From: Dysidea avara
Lineage: Eukaryota; Porifera; Demospongiae; Dictyoceratida; Dysideidae
DNA: 64,000 nt
Assembly (NCBI RefSeq): GCF_963678975.1
Contig: NC_089279.1
Coordinates: 25,840,004-25,904,003 of the forward strand
Direction: 5' to 3'
The notes under the pieces were generated by a model. It made no database searches, was not told the DNA's origin, and saw only the letters and a program-made list of their open reading frames with translations. Position 1 is the stretch's first letter; every line of letters begins with the position of its first letter. Shown here one piece after another: positions 47,015 to 59,000 of the stretch. A program made the translations under genes and the position numbers.

Positions 47015-50000
47015 ATGTCCTCTACGAAATACTTCAAACTAACGTACGAAAACCTCGAGGGTTATAAAAACTTGCTAACAAGAAAACTACAGGTATTTTT
47101 ATACTTGGTTAAGGTAGTTTTTCTATATAAAGCACAGCATTGTTTACACGCGTTAAACAAATAGCATACTCCATTCTCCTCTAGGATGCAGCCCCCACAT
47201 CATCCTACTACCTACAGTGTTGTATTGTTAATGTGGCTAGTAAGCAGTTTGTGGGCAGGATGGCACCCACTGCACCGATCCCTCTAGTGGCTAGTCTACA
47301 GGCTGGAGTAGTGCAGTGTAGCATCAGAGAGGTGTGTACCTGTGTTACATTACTGTTGTCGCACAGCAAGCCTGCGAACTTGTTTAAACATATAGGTACA
47401 AATCCTAGTTTAAAGCTACAATTTGTAGCCACGCACTTTGATTTAAGGGCTGGTATAATAAAAATTGTGATGATGCTTTGTAGAATTTGTATGCTATACT
47501 GTATAGTAAAAACTTTGGCGAATAGCATTACAATCGCCAAAGTTTATGTGCCAATTATTTTTAGCAATCACATGAGCAGATTAGCTATGTTGAAAGGATG
47601 GGTATTGAAGTATCATGACAGGTATTTCCAAGCCTTCCCTTCAATTGTCGCAAGGTCCATTGTCCCCCAAGAGTCCATGAAAATCCAATCATTGCTCTCG
47701 ACATTACAAGAACCAGCGAACAATGCTTACACTTGTATGGTAGCTACCACTCAAATGCCAACATTGCTACGCGAAAATGCAAGCAATTAAAAGGCTTGCT
47801 AATTAAGGGGTATAGTAGCTGTTTTCATCATGAGTCGTCATCCCTCAATGCGAGGGATAAAGACTCGCAGTTGAAATGGCTGCTACGCCCCTTAATTGGA
47901 AAGTTGTGTAATTGCTTGTACTTGCGTGTAGCAATGTTGTATTCGGGTGGTACAGTACGTAGTAGCTAAAAAAAATTCACGTGGACCTCATTTGCCAAAG
48001 TTTTTTTCGTCAAGTTTGCAGTAGTGGGTTTTCGCCAAACCTTTTTACCACTAAAGTTTTTTACTATGCGGTATGTGTGTGTTTTGTAAATGTGTAGGCC
48101 TTGTGGTCATTGGTTGTATATTTCACAGTGTGCATATTTCTACTCGGAACACAAAGGAGAACTACATGTGTTGATTGTTGAGTTAGTAGCATCAGGTATG
48201 GTACATCAATGTATGTAGTTGTTCAGAGTGATATCCCATTCCATCTCGTGTTACATGTACGTATGTAATTTTGAAGTGAAGGGTTTCCTTGGGTGCAAGC
48301 ACTCAAGTATTATACATACTATCTATTCAGCAATAGTGACAGTGGCCCTTAACCTACTTAGAGTGTTTTAGTGTGCACAGTATCAGTTGTATATATGTGA
48401 CTGTCTCAGCGAAAACCTGTCTATTCGCACAAGCATGCGTTTTGAGAAAGAAAAAAAATATTTAAAAAAGGTGAATTTACGCATATTACAAAAATAATTA
48501 TGCAAGTTTTAATTGAGCCATTACTCAGGAAAGAAAGTCTTATACACCATCTTATTTGCCTACTCATGGGGAGATTGAAAATCTTTGTTTCATATCTGTA
48601 GCCCCGATGGTTTGCGTGTCACGTACATTTGTTAACAATGCGGTAGATGTAAACAAAACCGTAGCCGTTTTTTCAGTAACACCGCCTTCATACACCTATT
48701 CACAAGTGACTGCAGGGCTAAAACTATACCTTGGTTGATCTGCCAATTAGGGATGAGCAATACTACCGTTTTAGCGATATATCGCGATATTTTGAAAATA
48801 TCGATATCGCGATATTTTGTTATTAGCTATCGTGATACCATGCCTGTACATTACTGTCATTAAAAATCCATTTGTTATGCAGTAGTTGGCTAAGAATCCT
48901 TGTAAATGATAAAGTCCACCCATCTGGTTTCCCCTGCAGAGAGGTGTGAACACCATAACAACCTCAAAGCATGTGTTACAATAACTGTTACTGTAAACAA
49001 GGATGATAGTGGCTAGTTTGCTATCACCTATAAGGACTTCCTGCAGGAATGCTGAGCAATACATTATGTGGCACCAGCTATGATTGACTTATTTGTAAGT
49101 ATCGTGAACTATTCAGTATCGTGAATAGTGGCTTTAGTATCGATCGTAATACTAAAATGGCAGTATCGCTCAGCCCTACTGCCAATCCATGATGAACATT
49201 CTAAGCCAAATCTGAACTCTGTAGACTAATCCAAACGGAAGTTATGGCTGCGAATGTAGATGCCCGTAGTTTATTTTTAGTATAGTCACTATACAAATCA
49301 ATTTCCTTGCTCTCTCTACTGTCTAGCACTGTAATTCCAAAACTACTCACCATAATCGACTGAAACTTTGGTGAACCATTCCTTGAACAATGCAGATAAT
49401 GCTGAGAAAATAAAAAGAAATTCGGAAGTTGTGTGAACTAGACGGGTTTTTGCTGAGATGGTCACATAATTATGTGCATTTTTAGTGAATGAAGAAGAGC
49501 AGAGGTCACTAGGCTGGAGCTATTTTAAAGTATTTGAGTCATCCAAGTCATCCACTTATAACAGAGATATTGTCAGGTACTACTACACTGTGCGTGTGTA
49601 TAAGACTTTAATTTGGTCACATGTTAGTAATAATAATGTGGTTATACAACCATAACGTAGGCTTACATAGCACCAGCTTCTGCCTGTTACACCATAGATG
49701 TACGTCCAGTACACTTTATCAGTTAGGTTGTTACATCATGTACTGTGTGCTCTTGTTATCAACAGGTTACCATTATATGAGGGAAGTCCCAGAGTGTTGT
49801 TCGCCCTATCAGATCCCTTCAATGGTACACACCACACATACAATGGGGAATAATAATATTCAGATGTCTACACAGTCCCTACAGCTGGTAGCCAATCATT
49901 CAGCACCATTCCAGGGTGTATACTATCCATCATTGTTGAGCCACACCCACCCCTACAGAAGGTTGTACATTTATTCCATGCGTATGTTGTCATGACAACT

Positions 50001-53000
50001 GATGATGTCATACCTGGAGTGATAGACTCTAGTACTCAAGATGGTATGTTGATGTGACCTATTACACTATGGTATTGTGTGTATTTTAGATATTCTCAGT
50101 AAACCAAAACTATCCAAGACCTTGACTGCTTCACTAGACAAAGTAAGTGTAACCATCATAGCATAGAAATGAAGTTGAACCTTTATGTATTTTTATGCAT
50201 ACCTTTTTTGGTCCTTTCGGTTTACATAATTATGCAGCATTTTTGCAGCCTTGAACTGTTTGTATGTTAATCTTTCATAAGCTATGTTATGCCCAAACTA
50301 TTTGTGTGCTTATCATGTGATCATATCATTCACTACAGTTATCAATACCGCTACTACCATCAGTGGAGGAGTATGAAGTGCAGCTACTACAGTGTCTGTA
50401 TGAAGATCTGTCAGCTAATGTAGGGAATATATCACATGTATAACACATGTATAACAATGGGTTGATATATGTTCTGTTTTTATAGGGTGTAGAATTGCCA
50501 ATCAACAATCTGATGATTAAGGAAAGAAGATTAAAGGTGCGTACAGACCCATCCATTAAGTATGTTTTCGTAGATAGAGAATTAGGTGTGTGTATGTGCT
50601 GTAGGCATAGAAGTAACTTAAAACTTTCCTTATCTATGCCTTTCATGTCTCTTGTAACTAACTAACTCACACCCAATGCATGGCACAGACATATAATAGC
50701 AATTTACATACAGTTTATAGTCATTTCATTGGTAAGTATTTTTCAAAAGAACTTTGAGAATTCTGTGTATTGTTGAAATCTTACCCTAGATTGGAGTACA
50801 CAATGGATGGTGTTATGTTCACCCACCACATCTGCTCTACTTGGAACGGGATTTCCTCCAGGCTAGTCGGCACATGAGCAGCAGTGTTAACCGTCAAATG
50901 CTAGTTTTGAGAGGTTCACTGGAGCTAACAGAATTAGTGGATAATCCTCACTATGTGATCATAATGGAACTGGAGTATCTGGTGAACTGGGGAAGTGCTG
51001 AGGTGAATATATGTGTATCTGTGGCTCCGCGGAGACACGTACCTAGTAATGATTTCATGCACATTGCACACATACAGTATAGAAGACAAGTGTTACTGTG
51101 TTATTGTCCATTATCATCACAGGCTGTTGGTAGTACTGTTGTGGTGATAGGCTGGGCAGTGTGGCAGTTATTTGACAAGTGTTATAATCAGTGGCAGTCT
51201 AGTGGACTAGCTAATGTGGTACTAACCCTCAAGGCTGGACCAGGCTATAAGCCTCCCATTGTGCCTGCTTCTGCTTGGAATACTTGTTATCGGGTGTGTT
51301 TGTGTGTATGTGTTTGTTGTGTGTGTGTGCGTGTGTGTGTACGTACGTACGTACGTATGTGCGTGTATGTGTCTTTGTGTTCTAGCGTGTGTGCTGCTGA
51401 TGTTCGTGTTACAGACCTGATACCATATCACTTGTTAATGGTGTGGCCCCCTGTCTCTGACTGTGTAGTGGGTGTGAGAGTGTGTCTGTTTGTCTGTGAG
51501 ATGCTGTTGTGTCAATGAAGTTTTACTACATATACATACATATATGGCTACACATATGCCATTCTCCTCAGACTGGCCTAAGAGATCTTGGCAAGGTATC
51601 CTTCAGGTTCTACACAGACCACAAGGTACAGTCAACACAATCACATAACAACATGTCATCATAATATGATGTTATAGTTGGTAACACCACAACACCACCC
51701 CACCATCACAGCCACAACTACACCAGCCTCCCTACCTGCCTCCTCTGTCAACTTGACCCCTCCACCATCTGATGAAGTATGTGTACATATTGTGTAGTGT
51801 ATGTACATATGTGCAATAGTTGACAATGCCCATTTCGGTTGCATGTTTACTTGTTTACAAGTGGGAATACATAACATTTTGTGATCACTCCACATGTATA
51901 TATGTTTTAATAGGAAGTGGATGGAGATAGTAGACGTGATACCCCATTACACAAGTCACATGTGAAGTGAGTAACAATATTGATTGGTGTTCACACACAC
52001 GCACGCACACACACACATATGCACATGTACACAGTTCTTTAATACACAGTCTTCTCTCATACACAGGACAATGGAGTATGGTACTCAGACACTTCCAGTA
52101 GAGGTAGTATAACAATCACTACTAACCATTATCACATGTACACTGTTATAGCCCCAGCCCAACCCTACATTAGTCACTACAGGATCACAACGCCCACCAC
52201 ACCTCACTAATAATGATACCATTAGTATTACTGACCGTATCATTGGGACTCATCCTGGAGGAAGGTATGTATATTGGCACACCTTGTTGTATGTACTGAC
52301 ATGTTCATATATCTACACTGCTGTGTATACCTTACAATGGAGCTTGCTTATAAGCAGTGTATAATGTTTTACACCATAAGCTACGTACTTATTCCTTAGT
52401 TAGTACATACATGGATTTTAAAAGGACATGATATAGCAGTGTCTGTATTTTAGTCTTGTAAGTGAGACATGGATTGTAATGGTGAGCTGAGGTTTGTATG
52501 CTATATATAGAGTAGTTGTATGGAGCAAATAGTAGATAGAGAGTCAAAGGACTCTATGATTTGATCTTGCTGTTTAAACGTTATTGTCTATGCCACCTTT
52601 AGATCAATATTACAGATTTTGTTAATACGAAGTTCATTCTATGTGTAGATGCAAATTTACAAAAAAAAAAAATTTTTTTCCAAATTAAAATGCACTAGAC
52701 TTACAATGAAAGTACAGTACATTTGTACATAGCTTAGTCCACTGTGCTTTCTAAGGTGTCATGTACTACATATTGGTTGTGAATTTCTGTTAGGGGGAAG
52801 ATCTCCAAGCCGATAACTGCAGTCCTAAACAGTGTTGGCTACCCCTCACTGTTTGAAGGGAGGACACTGGCTGATCATAGTGATAACTATACTGCCATTA
52901 GTCTTAGTAAAGAACTACTGGAGCCATTGAGAGACAGCAAGATTGTGTTCCAGTTCCTGGCACTCTCCCTGTATGTATGTGTATGTTTGTACTGTAGCAC

Positions 53001-56000
53001 AGATGATTCCACACTCCTTATCATCCTATCATAATTCCATATTCCGTACCATCTTACTATAATTGTTAACCCTTTGCTAGCCAATAGCTGTAATGGAGCA
53101 AATAAGGAAGCAGTTTGTCAATTGAGGGAGAACGTTATCAAATAGGAATATATAGCTTAGCACCATTATCCCTTCAAAGTATATACTATCCTTAAGGAGC
53201 AATTGTTGCCCTGGAGAATACTTAGTCCTTAAAGCTCTACTGGTTTCAATTAATTCAGTAGTATTAGACCAACTGAAATCAAATTCAATAGCATCTATAG
53301 ATCTATCTCTGCAGTAAATTCCATACAGATATCCTGAACTTATAGCTTACATATATAGAACATATCAAGAACCTAACCAAGCTGATGTCCATGATACTAG
53401 CATCCTTTTGATGTTTATATTACAGGTTACCATCCAATAGTGGTCACCACGCTGCAGATACACTACCTACTCATCTTATGATCAGTACACAGTTCTACCA
53501 ACAAGCTCCCAGCTCCACCCACCGGCTATCCCTACAGCGGCATTCCTCTAGTCATCCATATCCTTTAAGTGGTGACATTTTGGTAGTGACCACTGGAGGC
53601 AACAAATCTACAACTCCTGGAGCTGTGGTGTGTATGTGTGTGTGTGTTGTGTGTGTTGTGTGTGTGTGATATGGATTGTTCAATTATACCACATGTAACT
53701 TCCCACTCCCTACTTTGTTGTAGTTACAGTACTCAGTCAATGAGGAGTTGTATGGGGACCAGTCTGGTTATTGTCATCTCATCCATCACCTTTATCATCA
53801 CTACCTACCAGTGGACCTGTGGGATGGTGACTCTCTGTGTTTACTAGGATCAGCACTGCTACCACTAAGGGTAACATCACCTGTACTGTATATACTGTAT
53901 AGTGATATTGTGTGTAAGATATAGAACATTTGAAATATTCACATGTAAATGATATATGCATGATGAAACAACAAGAACCATGATGAAAACATTTTTATGT
54001 ACATTCCCAGTAAGTTTTTTTCCGTGAATTACAGAATATAAAATTGTATTAAATACATATGACCTGTCAATGAAATGTATATGTAAGAATCTACTAACAT
54101 TGTTTGGATTACTAGGAATGTAACAATTATTTCATGATATGGATGAATAATCTATAAGTGTAACGTGTATCATATTATATTCAATGTGTGTTGCAATGTG
54201 AGTGATTGAACCCAGCAGGTTGTAGTGTACGTAACTTGTCACATATCTTTTCTTCATAGTACTTACTCAGACAGTCACACAGTGATGGGGTACAGAGCAC
54301 ACTTGGTGTGGATATATTAGCTACTGATTATGATCACAATGACTCTACTGATATCACCGTGGTATGGGAATGTGATATGTAGTATGGAGTACACTTTACA
54401 GGCCTTGAAGTGTACAGTAACTGTTATTACTCTAAACTGAAGCACTGTAGCCAGCCCATTAAGTACATTGTTATATAGTAGCATATTGATGCATTAACAT
54501 TATTACTGTTGTATTTTGCCTGCTCAATCTCACCTGACTGCTCTATTAGAGTACATTGAAAGTGACTATCTGTTTATCCAGCACGTAGACCAGAAGGAGC
54601 GTTGTGTACAGGAGACCAGTCACAAGTGTATAGGACAACTCTATGTGAGGATGGCTAACATTTCAACTGGTATGTAACTAACACCATACACACAATACTG
54701 TACTCGCCTCAACTTGTGCGTACTCCGTCAGCACCTTTTACTGGTAGTTTACAGTTGCTGCCTCGTGGTCCCCATAAGAAGCAAAGAAGTGAGTTCTGCA
54801 ATATGGAAACCTTAGGAGAGTAGTTTCATTATAACATATTGTGTAGTTCTGTTATGGAGTGTGAGGTTTTCTGTATATAGATGTATGATCTTTACTCTTA
54901 GTACCTTATTGGAATTGAGATTGCACCAGTTTTCTACTATGTGTAATATATGTGTTCTGTAGATCACATGTTTTAAATGTTCTTCTTTAGCCTCCAGTGT
55001 TAGGGTAAGGAAGTTAACAGAGGAACACCCTGAAGTGTTGTCACTACTAAAGAATAACAGACAGGGTACTACTACCAACATGGAAGACAAAGAGAATCTT
55101 TCTCACGAAAGGTACCCCTGCAGAACTAATAGCAATACTCTGTGTGTGTAATACATGCTAACAGTAGGTATTCATGCCTTTTAAAGTAATAGAGTTAAGT
55201 TGTACTTGGTTTGTTTTTAAAAAAATTCATGTCCTCTCTATTATGGACTATTGTTTTTGTACTGTGGCTTATATTGATGTCCCTACCTACACTATATATA
55301 GAGAGAGATATAAAAATCATTCTAAAATGTAATACACTAAAATTGGTACATCTACGTATGTTTGTAGGAAGCTGGCTAGAATGGAGGCAGTGCGTAAATT
55401 CCGTGCCAGCCAGAGAAGCAGTGAATTGCAGGTACGTAAGTAGAATGTATACACATACTCACATACACTCACTCACAAACACGTTTGAAGTACCTGTTCA
55501 TACATTACTCATAAAAATGGTAAAGTTGTATATTCTATTTTTGCTAGTTTGATAATTTGTTGGACGATAATCTTCAAACTATTCATACCTTCCGGTAAGT
55601 AGTCAGCTCATGACCTCATCATATTGTTACCATGGTTACAGGTTAAAAGTCCAGCCCACAGAAATCAGCCACACCCTCAACAAGGCGATAACTTCACATG
55701 TACACATCACAGCTCATGTGATCCAGACCACATTCTTTGAGCATAAAATAGCCAACCCTTTTGACACAGTAGTTACCATGGTTATAGAGTGGAATCATCC
55801 CAGCTTGAAGTGAGTGCATCAAATTCCCATGTGTTGGTATAATGTAGTACGGTGCATTTGAGTGGATTACTGCGTACAATTTATGTTAAAATGTACAATG
55901 TGAAAATTTAATGGAAATCTGGTGCAAACCTGTGGAAATAAAATGTGTATCAAAAACTTTTCTGGAATCATTTTATCACACTTCAGTTCCGATGGCCCAA

Positions 56001-59000
56001 ATAAATTCGATTACCTTTGTCCTTGTGGTAGTTGTGTCAACAGTCAACCCGTCATGAACTTTGATCACCTGCAGCTATATTAGTAACTTATAGTTTAATA
56101 GGTTACTCACTGTAATTCTTATGTAAATAGAATTATTATAATTACTTTTAATTTTGGGCACTGACACAGGATGCCAGTGTGCCATCAGAGCGTTATCAAA
56201 TCAATTATTTGTTATTGTAATACATGCACACCTCTGTACATTTTTGCACTGAAAAGCATTAATAAATAATAAATAAATAAATTACACAACTGATTAGTGT
56301 GTGGATGGTAATATTGTATTGATTTGGTGTGACCATGAAAATGGCATCCCTCTGTAAAGGCTTTTTTGTTTGCTTACTGTTGCTTGTACACTCATTATAG
56401 TTGTATCATTTCAATTCTCCACCAGGGTGGTCACTGATGCTCATGAATGGAGACAACTAAAGGACATACACAATAGTGACACAGGTAACAACTCCATTAC
56501 ACTATTCAGTACAGTGATACCCCTCTAGTACAGTACCATTGTACAACCAATAATGTTAACACCTTGGTAATTATGTACGTAGAACATTTGTTCACATGAT
56601 CCTGATTCTATGTACATTTAGACCCACCCACTAATAAAGGTACTACAACATGTTCCCAAGATGTCAATAATAGAAGGGGTTCACCAACACTTCACTCATA
56701 CTGTATTATACACATACTCTCCACAGTTATCCACAGAGACTTATTCACTACACAACAACACTCATCCTCCCCCACAATACACATGAACCCAATGGAAGTG
56801 GTACAGGTACCATTCAAGTATTGTTGTTTGGAAATCCCACCTGTGGTGAGTGTACCGGTGTACGTACATGTATGGTGTGTGTGTATGTGTGTGTGTACAG
56901 TATTTTATCATGTGCCTACATTAGTTCTGCATGCCTACACATTTAAATTCTTAATCTTATGTGTGTTCTATGCATACTATGAACATGTCCATGCAATATA
57001 ATTTAGTTGCTTTGTGTTCTTTCAGCCGCTGGGCAGTTCTGAAGACATAAAGGTACTCTCATGTGTTACTGCAATATTGAAATGTATTATTTATTCAAGA
57101 ATTAAAGCTTGGCTAGCAATTCAGCAATTTTAGGATTTTTACTGTTTTTACATTCACATGCAGTTTTTGTAAGTACTGTGAATGCTTGATCCTCATGAAA
57201 AATCAGCAAGTTTATATTGGAATCTTTCATACATACATTCCTGATTGAAAATCTCTATCACATACATACACACATACACTCCACAGGTCACATTCATCAC
57301 ATCAGGTGGTCAGTTAATGTCACTACTGATGGTCACTGTTACACATCATCCACCATCTGTGGATCACTTCCTGCATGTGTTCCATTCTGACCATGCCCCA
57401 ATGAATAAGAAGCTCTTCATAACCACCTCCTCAACTGGTTAGTATACTTAATACTCTGTAGTATGTGTACCAGCTATTTGTCTTTTATTGCTTGAAAGTT
57501 TGTATTATGTTCAGTGTTGCACCATTAATCAGATTGGTTATCAGTAAAACCATATATCGGCTGTGTTTTTTGTATATCGGTATCCATGATGAAAAAAGCA
57601 TATATGTATTTATTTAGAAATGCATGCTCATGTGCACCAAATGATGTTTACAAATGTATTGAGTTGCATTTTCCTGTATTATAATGTTGTTATTATTGAT
57701 TCAGTGTGCTATCAGCTGTTTTTTAGCAATGCTGCTGCTCTAAATTGATCCTTCACAATCAAGTTTCTAATAAAAATTGCTACAAGATAGACTTGCTGTG
57801 TTATATTAGATTGGCTACGTTTATCGGTTTGAAAATGTTATCCAGCATCGGGTATCGGAATATCGGCAAAGTCTCATATCGGTGCAGCACTAGATAGACA
57901 AGTGTGCATTCACCTGGACTGGTAGTACATATTTTTCAATGAAATAAATGCCATCAAATGTGGACACCCCAATAATGAGGACACTAGCCTATGGTCCTGT
58001 TTGGTCTGGTGTCTGGAATATACCTACTTGTATACTGTACATCTTCTCTCCTTGTAGATCAACAGGCTAAACCTGTATGTGTAGCATGTAGTGGAGGACA
58101 AGTAACTTGTGAGATGTTACCACAAGTAAGTGTGTATGTACGTACGTATGTATGAGTTTGAGTGTGCAATAAGGAGTTTTATCTGTCTGCCTGCTGTTTT
58201 CATGTTTCATAGAATTTGTAGCGTTTGAAGTATACAGTTTACCTTACAACTGGTGATGTATCTCCTGACATAAATGTGTTAACTACATTCAATGGTATTA
58301 CATTACTACAACTCCTATTTATACACTACATTACCAACTATTTAATACTTAAAAATGAAAGACTGCTCTATTAGAGAGTTTTAAAATTGTTTTGTCATAA
58401 ATCACAAATAGTTGTACTGAGAGCTAATTGATGTGTACAGACAGCTTTATTGATCAACCAGTAGCTTATCTAGCTAATGAAATCCATACAAGTGCAAATT
58501 ATATTCATATGGTTATAAGTGTCATTTAGTCTGGACTATGTCGCCACTATTATCTTAAACAAGATTCATAGTTGCAATGAATTCATTAGCCCACTTGGTA
58601 CTACTAATAACACCCCGTTCACACTACCCTCTAACCCGGGTAGAGCACGGCACGGCTTGAAACAAACTGGAGTGTGAATCAATCGAGCCGTGCCGAACTG
58701 GGTCCAGCATGGCACGACAAGGAGAGGTGGGCTGGCACGGGTTGGCCCTGAGTTGACTCAGGATAGCATACAGTCTGAACGTATTCCGAGCTGGCCAAGT
58801 CAGGTTAACAATATAACTTGTTTCTGTTGGCCACACAGCAAGTATATTCTATGTTCTAAAACTGTTCTTCAAAATGGCTATGACGTACCGTAGTTCTAGT
58901 AGACTTTGTGACAATTACGCTCGAACGACGTGTTAATAATCCTGGAGAAAGGAGCATCCACTAGCTTAAACATGGTGTCTCTAACATTGTACGGCTTATT

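Larger units (their letters stand above)
47015..52264 (+). other. NPHP4: NPHP4 exons 1-16 (coordinates)
   Basis: 47015-47092, 47185-47331, 48129-48195, 49486-49576, 49766-49824, 49885-50043, 50090-50142, 50339-50437, 50486-50536, 50790-51002, 51123-51293, 51572-51625, 51678-51776, 51914-51966, 52067-52103, 52152-52264. The least certain borders are the acceptor of exon 6 (in-phase alternatives after 49863 and 49875) and the donor of exon 8 (in-phase alternative before VGNISH). Intron 3 hosts two nested MITEs. Confidence 0.85.

Noticed and set aside
51222-51431. His/Thr repeat frame on the minus strand
   Set aside because: Translation of the GT/ACGT microsatellite downstream of NPHP4 exon 11.
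58624-58893. Frames of about 70 residues on both strands near 58.7 kb
   Set aside because: They lie inside the Harbinger-like MITE and reflect its GC-rich inverted ends.
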